Assembly: GCA_964464385.1 (NCBI GenBank)
Contig: CAYXFZ010000008.1
Location: 1 to 38,546 of the forward strand
Direction: 5' to 3'
Source: CAYXFZ01 sp964464385
Lineage (GTDB): Bacteria > Planctomycetota > UBA1135
Length of the DNA stretch: 38,546 nucleotides
Position 1 is the first letter of the stretch. Each line of letters begins with the position of its first letter. The notes under the pieces are model-generated. The model worked only from the letters and a program-made list of their open reading frames with translations, had not been told where the DNA came from and ran no database searches. This document shows, piece by piece, positions 22,775 through 30,873 of this stretch. Made by a program: the position numbers and the translations under genes.

Positions 22775-24220
22775 ATGGCCATCGTGCGACTTCAGAATTA
22801 CATCGGCGGGGCGTGGTTGGATTCCGCCGCGCCCTCAACCTACCCTGTAACCAACCCGGCAACGGGGGAGGTGATTGGCGAATGTCCTCTGTCCACAACT
22901 TCCGAGTTGGACGACGCCGTTCGCTCCGCCGAAACTGCGTTTCAAACTTGGCGCCGCGTCCCGGTTCAGGATCGGATTCAGTATCTCTTTCAGCTGAAGA
23001 CACTCATGGACGAGCACGCCGAGGAGTTGGCTGCCATCGTCACCCGCGAAAACGGAAAGACCCTTTCGGAAGCCTTGGGTAGCGTCCAGCGCGGTATCCA
23101 GATGATCGAGGTCGCTACCGGGGCACCCACTCTCCTCATGGGGCAGTCGCTTGAGGACATCGCCCGGGGTATCGACTGCGAATCCGTGCGCCAACCTGTG
23201 GGTGTATTTGCCTGCATCGCTCCCTTCAATTTTCCGGCCATGGTGCCCCTTTGGTTTTTCCCTTTTGCTGTGGCTTGTGGCAATACCTTTGTGTGCAAAC
23301 CTTCCGAGCAAGTTCCCTTCAGTCAGAAGTTCATTTGGGATCTGATCCACAGGGCGGGTTTTCCGCCTGGTGTTCTGAATCTGGTCAACGGTGGTCGAGA
23401 AGTGGTGGAAAGCATCTGCGAACACCCGGGCATTGCCGGCGTGTCTTTTGTGGGCTCCAGCCCTGTTGCTGAAAAAGTGTATGCCTCCGCCGCCGCCACT
23501 CGGAAACGAGTTCAATCACTTGGCGGAGCCAAAAACTTCATTATCGTCATGCCAGACGCCGACATGGTCCATACGGCTTGCAACGTAAGCGAGTCCGCCT
23601 TTGGTTGTGCCGGAGAACGCTGTTTGGCAGCGTCGGTCATTCTTGCGGTGGGAGATGCCCACGAGGCTGTTCGCCTAGGCTTAAAAAAGGAAATGGAGGC
23701 CATCGTGATTGGGGATGGCTCTAAGCCTGGGGTAACGATGGGCCCGCTCATCAACGAAGCCGCGAAACAGCGCGTCTTGGACTTCATTGATTTGGGCGTG
23801 AGTGAGGGAGCCGAATTGGTTGTGGACGGGCGCGAATCCGAGGTTCCAGAAGACGGATTTTTTCTTGGCCCAACCCTTTTCGACAACGTAACTCCAGAAA
23901 TGAAAATAGCCTCCCAGGAAATTTTTGGGCCGGTGTTGTGTCTTCAAGGGGTTGAGTCCCTGGATGCAGCTCTTGCCGTCACCAAGGCTCAGCCCTTGGC
24001 CAACGCGAATTCCATCTTCACCACTTCCGGAAAAGCGGCGCGGCAGTTTCGCTACGAAGTGGATGCCACCATGGCCGGCGTCAACATTGGCGTGGCGGCA
24101 CCCATGTCCTTCTTTTCCTTTGGTGGAGCCAAGGGGTCATTTTTCGGGGACCTCAAGGCCCATGGCCGCGAAGCCTTCGACTTTTTCACGGACCGCAAGG
24201 TCCTCATCTCCCGCTGGTAA
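22775..24220 (+). CDS. mmsA: CoA-acylating (methyl)malonate-semialdehyde dehydrogenase
   Basis: 481 residues, the full length of this aldehyde dehydrogenase group. Motifs: NPATGEVIGECPLST, TRENGKTLSEALGSVQRG, IAPFNFPAMVPLWFFPFA, the NAD loop SFVGSSPVAE, LGGAKNFIIVMPDAD, the nucleophile cysteine in FGCAGERCLA, EIFGPVL, and FFSFGGAKGSFFGDLKAHG, which is typical of MmsA/IolA and not of ordinary aldehyde dehydrogenases. The enzyme turns malonate semialdehyde (from beta-alanine) into acetyl-CoA and CO2, or methylmalonate semialdehyde into propionyl-CoA. Position at the head of the pyrimidine cluster supports the malonate-semialdehyde role. The next gene starts 9 bases after the stop. Confidence 0.92.
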   Translation: MAIVRLQNYIGGAWLDSAAPSTYPVTNPATGEVIGECPLSTTSELDDAVRSAETAFQTWRRVPVQDRIQYLFQLKTLMDEHAEELAAIVTRENGKTLSEALGSVQRGIQMIEVATGAPTLLMGQSLEDIARGIDCESVRQPVGVFACIAPFNFPAMVPLWFFPFAVACGNTFVCKPSEQVPFSQKFIWDLIHRAGFPPGVLNLVNGGREVVESICEHPGIAGVSFVGSSPVAEKVYASAAATRKRVQSLGGAKNFIIVMPDADMVHTACNVSESAFGCAGERCLAASVILAVGDAHEAVRLGLKKEMEAIVIGDGSKPGVTMGPLINEAAKQRVLDFIDLGVSEGAELVVDGRESEVPEDGFFLGPTLFDNVTPEMKIASQEIFGPVLCLQGVESLDAALAVTKAQPLANANSIFTTSGKAARQFRYEVDATMAGVNIGVAAPMSFFSFGGAKGSFFGDLKAHGREAFDFFTDRKVLISRW

Positions 24221-24229
24221 ACCATTCCC

Positions 24230-25096
24230 ATGTCCAGAATCGTCCGCGGCGGCCTGATCCAGTGTGCCAACCCCATCAATGACGAAAATCGTCCGGTGGC
24301 CGAAATTCAGGCGGCTTGTTTTGAGAAGCACCTGCCCATGATCGAAGATGCCGGCACCAAGGGGGTACAAGTGTTGTGCCTGCAAGAGATTTTCAATGGC
24401 CCCTACTTTTGTCCCAGTCAGGATCCTCGTTGGTATGACGCTGCCGAGCCCGTTCCCGGCCCGACTGTCGAGGCCCTGACTCCCCACGCGGTCAAACACA
24501 AGATGGTGATCATCGTGCCGGTTTATGAGCGTGATGAGGCCGGCATCTACTACAACACCGCGGCCGTGATTGACGCTGACGGCACCTACCTCGGTAAGTA
24601 TCGCAAGAACCACATCCCGCACACTTCTGGTTTCTGGGAGAAGTATTTTTTCAAGCCTGGCAACCTCGGCTACCCCGTTTTCCAAACGGCCTATGGCAAG
24701 ATCGGAGTTTACATTTGCTACGACCGCCACTTTCCGGAAGGAGCACGCCTCCTGGGATTGAATGGGGCAGAGATCGTGTTCAATCCATCGGCTACGGTTG
24801 CTGGTTTGTCTCAATATCTTTGGAAACTCGAGCAACCCGCGCATGCAGTAGCCAACGGCTACTTCATGGGGTGTATCAATCGTGTGGGCGAAGAGAGTCC
24901 TTGGGATCTTGGTCGCTTTTATGGCACGAGTTATTTCGTGGATCCGCGCGGCAATTTTTTGGCGGAGGGTTCCGAAACCGAAGACGAGTTGGTCGTAGCC
25001 GACATGGACCTCTCGATCATCGAAGAGGTCCGCCGTGTTTGGCAGTTCTACCGAGATCGTCGCCCCGAAACTTACGAGGCCATGACTAAACTTTAG
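24230..25096 (+). CDS. Carbon-nitrogen hydrolase, probable beta-ureidopropionase
   Basis: 288 residues of the nitrilase superfamily. The catalytic triad is visible: Glu in VLCLQEIFNGPYF, Lys in YRKNHIPH, and Cys in VYICYDRHFPEGAR. The FNGPYFCPSQD and HIPHTSGFWEKYFFKPGN stretches match N-carbamoyl-beta-alanine amidohydrolases and N-carbamoylputrescine amidases, which are close relatives. Because the gene stands immediately before a dihydropyrimidinase (5-base gap) and after a semialdehyde dehydrogenase, release of beta-alanine, CO2 and NH3 from N-carbamoyl-beta-alanine is the best reading. Cytosolic. Start ATG 24230, no clear SD. Confidence 0.9.
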   Translation: MSRIVRGGLIQCANPINDENRPVAEIQAACFEKHLPMIEDAGTKGVQVLCLQEIFNGPYFCPSQDPRWYDAAEPVPGPTVEALTPHAVKHKMVIIVPVYERDEAGIYYNTAAVIDADGTYLGKYRKNHIPHTSGFWEKYFFKPGNLGYPVFQTAYGKIGVYICYDRHFPEGARLLGLNGAEIVFNPSATVAGLSQYLWKLEQPAHAVANGYFMGCINRVGEESPWDLGRFYGTSYFVDPRGNFLAEGSETEDELVVADMDLSIIEEVRRVWQFYRDRRPETYEAMTKL

Positions 25097-25101
25097 AAAT
25101 C

Positions 25102-26478
25102 ATGAGCATTCTCCTGAAGAACGGAAAGGTGGTCACCGCGGACGAGACTTGGGTGGGGGATGTCCTTTGCCAGGATGGCACCATCGTGGCCCTTGGCCCC
25201 GATCTCGAGGCGGGTGCCGGCGATACGGTGATTGACGCCAGTGGGCAGTATGTTTTCCCCGGCGGCCTCGATCCGCACGTCCACATGGAGTTGTCCTTCA
25301 TGGGGACGATTTCCGCCGACGACTTTGAATCGGGCACCGCGGCAGGTGTGGCGGGTGGCACTACCTCGATCATTGATTTTGTCATCCCTCCCCGGGATCA
25401 GAGCTTGATGGAAGGCTTGGCCGAGTGGCACGCAAAGGCCGACAAGGCGGTTGCCGACTATGCTTTTCACATGGCCGTCACTTGGTGGGGAGATCAAACC
25501 GCCGAGTGGATGCGACGCTGCGTGCAGGAGGAGGGCATCCCTTCCTTCAAGACTTTCATGGCCTATCGCGGTGCCATTGGCGTCGACGACTGGGAATTGA
25601 TTCAAGTCATGCGCACGGCCAAGGAGTTGGGCGCTTTAACGACCGTCCACGCTGAGCACGGCGACATGGTGGTGCATCTTCAGGAAAAATTGTTTGCTGA
25701 GGGAAAAATCGAACCCAAGTACCATGCCCAGTCGCGGCCTGCCCCGGTCGAGGGTGAGGCCACTTCCAGGGCCATCATGTTGGCCCGTATGACCAACGAG
25801 CCGCTTTACGTGGTACACGTCACCTGCAAGGAGTCCGTTGCCGCCATTGCCGAGGCTCGCAGTCGCGGCCAGAACGTCATGGGGGAAACTTGCCCGCAGT
25901 ACTTATTGTTGGACGATTCCATCTACGACCAACCCGATTTTTTAGGTGCCGCCGCTGTCATGTCCCCGCCGATTCGCCCCAGCGGGCACCAAGAACCGCT
26001 TTGGCAAGCCCTTCGAGACGGCACTCTGGAAGTCGTGGCCACGGACCACTGTCCTTTCAATCTCGTCGGCCAAAAAGATCTGGGCAAGGAGGATTTTCGC
26101 AAGATCCCCAACGGCGCCGCTGGCATTCAACACCGCCTCGCCCTGATGTACACCTTTGGGGTCTCGGAAGAACGACTGGACTTGAATCAGTTCGTGGATC
26201 TCACTTCAACCCGAGCCGCCAAAATTTTCGGACTTTATCCTCGCAAGGGTTCGATTACCGTCGGCGCTGACGCAGACTTGGTCGTATGGGATCCTGCAGC
26301 CACCGGAACAATTTCGGCAAAGACCCACCATCACAAGGTGGACACCAACATTTTCGAGGGATTCCAAACAAAAGGTGCGCCGACGACCGTGATCGTGAAC
26401 GGGCGCGTGCAATTCCAGGACGGCGATCTGCGTGTGGAGCGTGGCGCCGGCCGCTACCTCAAACGGACGCTGGCTTGA
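25102..26478 (+). CDS. Dihydropyrimidinase (hydantoinase)
   Basis: 458 residues, full length. Opens dihydrouracil to N-carbamoyl-beta-alanine at a binuclear zinc site. Metal ligands are in place: DPHVHME (H59, H61), the lysine to be carboxylated in PSFKTFMAYRG (K150), TVHAEHGD, VVHVTCKES, and the Asp in VVATDHCPF. PNGAAGIQHRL and the closing ADLVVWDP are standard. MVTW-type substrate loop is AVTWWGDQ here. Next to beta-ureidopropionase and PreA genes, so the pyrimidine substrate is well supported over hydantoins. The last four bases of the gene include the TTG start of the following aminotransferase. Confidence 0.94.
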   Translation: MSILLKNGKVVTADETWVGDVLCQDGTIVALGPDLEAGAGDTVIDASGQYVFPGGLDPHVHMELSFMGTISADDFESGTAAGVAGGTTSIIDFVIPPRDQSLMEGLAEWHAKADKAVADYAFHMAVTWWGDQTAEWMRRCVQEEGIPSFKTFMAYRGAIGVDDWELIQVMRTAKELGALTTVHAEHGDMVVHLQEKLFAEGKIEPKYHAQSRPAPVEGEATSRAIMLARMTNEPLYVVHVTCKESVAAIAEARSRGQNVMGETCPQYLLLDDSIYDQPDFLGAAAVMSPPIRPSGHQEPLWQALRDGTLEVVATDHCPFNLVGQKDLGKEDFRKIPNGAAGIQHRLALMYTFGVSEERLDLNQFVDLTSTRAAKIFGLYPRKGSITVGADADLVVWDPAATGTISAKTHHHKVDTNIFEGFQTKGAPTTVIVNGRVQFQDGDLRVERGAGRYLKRTLA

Positions 26479-27797
26479 CCCCATCCAAGACCGACGACTC
26501 CACTCGAGAAAAAGTGCTTGCCAAGCACGAGGAATATATCCTCGGAGCCGTTGCCAATTACTACGTCGAGCCCATCGTCCCCGAGTCCGGTTCCGGGCGT
26601 CACCTGACGGATACCGATGGGCGTACTTACCTGGACTTTTTTGGTGGCATTCTCACTCTTTCCGTCGGTCACTGTGACGAGCGTGTCACCGGCCCTCTGA
26701 AGACTCAAATTGATCGCCTTGGCCACGTTTCGACCCTGTACCCGACGATTCCAATCGTCGAGCTTGCCGAGCGATTGGCTCGGATTACCCCGGGTCGCTT
26801 GCAAAAGAGCATGTTCACGGCAAGCGGGACCGAGGCCGACGAAACTGCGGTAGCTTTGGCCCAGGTTTACACCGGCTCGATTGAACTCATTGCCCTGCGT
26901 CATGGGTACTCCGGCCGTTCCTTGCTCGCCCAATCCCTGACGGGCCAAGCTCCGTGGCGGGCGGTGCCATCCCAAGTGGCTGGCATCAAGCATGCCCATG
27001 CCCCTTACTGTTACCGTTGTCCATTGAAGCTTGAATATCCAAGTTGTGGGGTCGCCTGTGCAACGGACATCGAAAATCTCATCCGGACCACTACCACCGG
27101 CCAGATTGCTGGCTTTTTGGCTGAACCGATCCTGGGTGTTGGCGGGTTCATTGTTCCTCCTCCTGAATACTTTCAGATCGCCACCGACATCGTTCGCAAG
27201 TACGGTGGTATTTTCATCTGCGATGAGGTGCAAACGGGCTTTGGCCGAACCGGCGGAAAAATGTTTGGCATTGAACATTGGGGTGTCGAACCCGAAGTCA
27301 TGACCATGGCCAAGGGCGTGGCCAACGGGATGCCCTTGGGCGTTACCATCGCCACGCCGGAAGTGGCCGATGCTTTTCAGGCCTTGACGATCTCGACATT
27401 CGGCGGCAACCCGGTTTCCTCCGCTGCGGCCAACGCCACCCTGGAGGTCATCGAACAGGAAAATTTGGCGCAAAACGCCGAAGTCATGGGCACGCGCCTG
27501 CGCAACGGCCTCGAAGAACTGCAACGCAAACACCCCAAGCACCTGGGCGACGTGCGCGGTAAGGGATTGATGCTCGCCATTGAATTCGTTGCCGACGAAC
27601 CGGCCGGCGATCGTAGCCCAAGCCCCACGACCACGAATTTGGTGTTTGAAGCAGCCAAGGAACGCGGTCTCTTGGTTGGCAAGGGCGGCCTGGACGGCAA
27701 CATTTTGCGCATTTCCCCCGCCTTAACCGTCACCACCGAGGAGATAGACCAAGCCCTGGATCTCCTCGGCCAAGCCTGTTCCAAACTACCCCAATAG
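26475..27797 (+). CDS. Class III PLP aminotransferase (AGXT2-like, probable beta-alanine transaminase)
   Basis: The frame is open far upstream, but that part is out-of-frame dihydropyrimidinase sequence. The likely start is TTG 26475, which overlaps the dihydropyrimidinase stop (TTGA), giving 440 residues, normal for the family. Seen: DTDGRTYLDFFGGI, SMFTASGTEADETAVALA, LRHGYSGRS, AEPILGVGGFIVPP, ICDEVQTGFGRTG, the PLP lysine in TMAKGVANGMPLG, and TISTFGGNPVSSAA. The cysteine-rich CYRCPLKLEYPSCGVAC stretch is typical of alanine-glyoxylate aminotransferase 2 relatives, which also use beta-alanine. In this cluster it would turn beta-alanine into malonate semialdehyde for the mmsA product. The TTG start is inferred from spacing and lacks a strong SD. 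Confidence 0.88.
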   Translation: MTPSKTDDSTREKVLAKHEEYILGAVANYYVEPIVPESGSGRHLTDTDGRTYLDFFGGILTLSVGHCDERVTGPLKTQIDRLGHVSTLYPTIPIVELAERLARITPGRLQKSMFTASGTEADETAVALAQVYTGSIELIALRHGYSGRSLLAQSLTGQAPWRAVPSQVAGIKHAHAPYCYRCPLKLEYPSCGVACATDIENLIRTTTTGQIAGFLAEPILGVGGFIVPPPEYFQIATDIVRKYGGIFICDEVQTGFGRTGGKMFGIEHWGVEPEVMTMAKGVANGMPLGVTIATPEVADAFQALTISTFGGNPVSSAAANATLEVIEQENLAQNAEVMGTRLRNGLEELQRKHPKHLGDVRGKGLMLAIEFVADEPAGDRSPSPTTTNLVFEAAKERGLLVGKGGLDGNILRISPALTVTTEEIDQALDLLGQACSKLPQ

Positions 27798-27806
27798 GAG
27801 ACAACC

Positions 27807-28907
27807 TTGGTAAACCTCAGCATCGTCGTGGATGGCCTCACCTTCGCCAACCCCTTTATCCTTGCCTCCGGCCCACCTGGAACCAATGGCAAGGTGATCC
27901 AACGCTCTTTCGAGTTGGGTTGGGGTGGCATCGTTTGTAAGACGCTCAGCCTGGATCACAGCAAGGTGACCAACGTTGCCCCGCGCTACGGCAAGCTCGC
28001 CGATCTGGACGATCGAAAGAATGTGTTTGGCTTTCAAAACATAGAGCTGATTTCTGATCGCCCATTTGATGTCTGGCTCGAGGAATTAGCTGCCGCCAAA
28101 GCGGCCTACCCCGATCGCATTCTGATCGCATCCATCATGGAGGAGTACGAGAAGGCACGCTGGGTGGAAATTACCGAACGCACCCAGGATTCCGGAGTGG
28201 ATGCTTTTGAATTGAATTTTTCATGTCCGCATGGCCTTCCTGAGCGCCAAATGGGAGCGGCGATGGGCCAAGACCCAGCAATTGTGGAAGAGGTCACCGG
28301 TTGGGTGACAGCCGCCAGCAAGATTCCGGTTTGGGCCAAGATGACGCCCAATATCACCGACATTGCCGTGCCTGCCAAGGCCGCCGAGCGCGGCGGGGCC
28401 GACGGCCTGAGCGCCATCAATACCATCTTGGGTGTGATTGGTGTCAATCTCGACACCCTTCGCCCGATGCCAACCGTGGAGGGCTATACGGTCCCCGGCG
28501 GTTACTCCGGTCGTGCCGTGCGGCCGCTTGCTTTGCGTCAAGTCATGGAGTGCGCCCACGCTTGTCCTGACCTTTCCATCAGTGGTATGGGTGGGGTGGA
28601 GAATGCCTCGGATGCCGCGCAGTTCATGGCCTTGGGCGCTTCCACTGTTCAAGTTTGCACCGGTGCCATGTTGCAGGGCTACGAAATGATCACGGGTCTA
28701 TGCCAGGATCTATCCGACTTTCTGGATTCGAAAGAAATGACTTCGGTGAGTGAACTCGTCGGCGTTTCTTTGCCCTATTTTTCGACCCATGCCGATCTCG
28801 TCAACCGCCAGCGTGAAGCCAAGCGCGAAAAGGCGGGCGAAGCCGAGCGCGACAGCATGTGGCAGGGCAACATTGCCAAGGAAACGGATTCTCTCCTCAG
28901 CGATTGA
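27807..28907 (+). CDS. preA: Dihydropyrimidine dehydrogenase catalytic subunit PreA, lacking the Fe-S domain
   Basis: 366 residues from TTG 27807, with a good SD (AGGAG, 6-base spacing). FMN TIM barrel of the dihydroorotate dehydrogenase type: LASGPPGTNG, GWGGIVCKTLS, FGFQNIELISDRP, FELNFSCPHGLPERQMG with Cys140 at the place of the catalytic Cys671 of mammalian DPD, PVWAKMTPNITDI, GYSGRAVRPLAL, and ISGMGGVENASDA. It reduces uracil or thymine to the dihydro form. E. coli PreA is about 411 residues and carries two [4Fe-4S] sites at its C-terminus; here the C-terminus is a charged helix with no cysteines. The PreT flavoprotein partner is not in the window. It meets the permease gene tail to tail, overlapping by 11 bases. 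Confidence 0.9.
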   Translation: MVNLSIVVDGLTFANPFILASGPPGTNGKVIQRSFELGWGGIVCKTLSLDHSKVTNVAPRYGKLADLDDRKNVFGFQNIELISDRPFDVWLEELAAAKAAYPDRILIASIMEEYEKARWVEITERTQDSGVDAFELNFSCPHGLPERQMGAAMGQDPAIVEEVTGWVTAASKIPVWAKMTPNITDIAVPAKAAERGGADGLSAINTILGVIGVNLDTLRPMPTVEGYTVPGGYSGRAVRPLALRQVMECAHACPDLSISGMGGVENASDAAQFMALGASTVQVCTGAMLQGYEMITGLCQDLSDFLDSKEMTSVSELVGVSLPYFSTHADLVNRQREAKREKAGEAERDSMWQGNIAKETDSLLSD

Positions 28908-30351
28908 CCTGCCCGGTCAAACGCATCCCCAGCCAATACGTCGTTGCAGAAATGCCAAAGCCGACAAACCAAGCGTACTGATACAGATGGGTCCAAAAAT
29001 TTTCCACTTTTAATCCCTGGACGGCAACCAGGAAGCCCGGAAGGTTGGGGAGAACGCCGAGCACCAAGGCCAGGATGGCGACTAAGTTCACGCCGCGGAA
29101 ATAGCGGTAGGGGCCATCCGTACGGTAAAGACCCTCCAAGTCAAGTTGAGTTCGACGGACGATGAAGTAGTCGATGATGACGATGCCGCCGATGGGGCCC
29201 AGTAGGGCCGAATAGCCAATCAGCCAAGTGAAGATGTATCCGCCGGTGCTCTCGATGAGTTTCCAGGGGAAGATCACGACCCCAATCCCGGCCGTGATCA
29301 TGGCGCCGATGCGGAAACTGGCCTTGCGCGGAGCCAAGTTCATGATGGCGTTGGCGGGGGAGACCACGTTGGCGGCAATGTTGGTGGAGAGCGTGGCCAC
29401 GGTCAGAGCGCAGAGGGAAACCACGACCCCGAGCCCACCACCCATGCGGCCGGCCAGGACGGTGGGATTGGGAATGGCTTCCCCAAAAATCACCACGGTG
29501 GCCGAGGTCACGGCAACACCGATGAAGGCGAAGAGCGTCATAAACAAGGGCAAACCGATCGCCTGACCCATGATTTGGTCGCGTTGGCTCTTGGCGTAGC
29601 GGGTGAAGTCGGGGATGTTCAGGGAAAGAGTCGCCCAAAAACCGACCATGCCCGTCAATCCGGGCAGGAAGGCGGACATGAATTTTCCTTCCTTGGGGCC
29701 GCCAGGGTCAAAAGCGGAAGGGGTCGAGAGCGTGGCGCCGAAACCATCGGCTTTGATATAGGCCCACCCCAGAAGAGCGAGTCCCAGCAGAATCAAAAAG
29801 GGTGCAGCCCAAGTTTCCAGCACTCGGATGGAATCCATGCCCCGCAAAAGGATGGCCACTTGCAACGCCCAAAAGAGACCGAAGCAGAGCAGTTCGCCTG
29901 CGTTGATGCCCAGCCAGGCCAGGTCGGGGCCAATCAAAAATCCACCGGCCAAAGCATTGAAGAGTTGGTAAATGGCACTGCCGCCAATCCAGGTTTGAAT
30001 GCCGAACCAACCGCAGGCCACGGCGGCGCGCAGCATGGAGGGGATGTGGGAACCATGAATGCCAAAACTGGCGCGGGAGAGGACCGGGAAGGGGATGCCG
30101 TATTTGGTGCCGGCGTGGCCATTGAGGAGCATCGGGATCAGGACGATGGCGTTTCCCAAAAGGACGGTGCAGACGGCCTGCCACCAGTTCATGCCCAGAT
30201 CAATCAGACCACCCGCCAGCATGTAGGTGGGGACGCAGACCACCATGCCAATCCAAAGCGAGGCCATGTGGCGGACCTTCCACGTGCGACCTTCGGGCGG
30301 GGTGGGCGCTAGGTCATCGTTGATTAGGCGCGGGTCGGGTTGGTTGAGCAT
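28897..30351 (-). CDS. NCS1 family nucleobase permease
   Basis: 484 residues, about 12 membrane spans, the size of the nucleobase:cation symporter-1 family (uracil, cytosine, allantoin, hydantoin). Seen: the TPPEGRTWKVRHMASLWIGM entry region, LNGHAGTKYGIPFPVL RASFG (the family signature region), ACGWFGIQTWIGG, NIPDFTRYAKSQRDQ (a hallmark), and IIDYFIVRRTQLDLEGLY. The neighbouring deaminase and pyrimidine genes make cytosine or uracil the likely substrate. It is divergent from the cytosine deaminase gene, with starts 42 bases apart, so one short control region may serve both. No SD is seen before the ATG. Confidence 0.93.
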   Translation of the reverse strand: MLNQPDPRLINDDLAPTPPEGRTWKVRHMASLWIGMVVCVPTYMLAGGLIDLGMNWWQAVCTVLLGNAIVLIPMLLNGHAGTKYGIPFPVLSRASFGIHGSHIPSMLRAAVACGWFGIQTWIGGSAIYQLFNALAGGFLIGPDLAWLGINAGELLCFGLFWALQVAILLRGMDSIRVLETWAAPFLILLGLALLGWAYIKADGFGATLSTPSAFDPGGPKEGKFMSAFLPGLTGMVGFWATLSLNIPDFTRYAKSQRDQIMGQAIGLPLFMTLFAFIGVAVTSATVVIFGEAIPNPTVLAGRMGGGLGVVVSLCALTVATLSTNIAANVVSPANAIMNLAPRKASFRIGAMITAGIGVVIFPWKLIESTGGYIFTWLIGYSALLGPIGGIVIIDYFIVRRTQLDLEGLYRTDGPYRYFRGVNLVAILALVLGVLPNLPGFLVAVQGLKVENFWTHLYQYAWFVGFGISATTYWLGMRLTGQVNR

Positions 30352-30393
30352 GGAAAGAAGGGAGGGCCGCTAGGCTCCCCCCTGCCGGAGAGC

Positions 30394-30873
30394 ATGACCT
30401 CCCCGGGCGATTCCATGCAAGATCCCTCTCCTCCCCAAGACCTCTTTTTTCGCGCCGCCTTGGATGAGGCCCGCGCCGGGCTTGCCGAGGGTGGGATTCC
30501 CATCGGCTCGGTCTTGGTGCTGGACGATGCCATTGTCGGCAGGGGGCGCAACCGTCGTGTGCAGCAAGGAAGTCCCGTTTTGCACGCCGAAATGGATTGT
30601 TTGGAAAATGCTGGGCGCATTTCTGCCGTGGACTACCGCCGCGCCACCCTCTACACCACGTTGTCTCCCTGCGACATGTGCAGCGGTGCCGCTCTGTTGT
30701 TCGGCATCCCGCGCATTGTCATCGGCGAGAACCAGACTTTTCAGGGTGCCGAAGATCACCTCCGATCCCGCGGCGTGGAACTCACCCTCCTCAACGACCC
30801 GGAGTCCATTGATCTGATGGAAGCCTTCCAACGGGAACACCCCGAACTCTGGAGCGAGGACATTGGGGAATGA
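30394..30873 (+). CDS. Cytidine/deoxycytidylate-type deaminase, probable cytosine deaminase
   Basis: 159 residues from ATG 30394; ATG 30415 is an alternative, and the frame back to 30340 would overlap the divergent permease. Small zinc deaminase fold: IPIGSVLVLDDAIVGRGRN, HAEMDCLENAG (zinc His and proton-shuttle Glu), TLSPCDMCSGAALLFGIPRIVIGE (two zinc Cys), and ENQTFQGAEDHLRSRGVEL, which resembles yeast Fcy1 and not the TadA or guanine deaminases. It would convert cytosine to uracil, feeding PreA. The stop overlaps the next gene's start by ATGA. Confidence 0.85.
   Translation: MTSPGDSMQDPSPPQDLFFRAALDEARAGLAEGGIPIGSVLVLDDAIVGRGRNRRVQQGSPVLHAEMDCLENAGRISAVDYRRATLYTTLSPCDMCSGAALLFGIPRIVIGENQTFQGAEDHLRSRGVELTLLNDPESIDLMEAFQREHPELWSEDIGE

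Noticed and set aside
26454..27542. 362-codon minus-strand frame
   Set aside because: Antisense to the aminotransferase, which has all PLP motifs.
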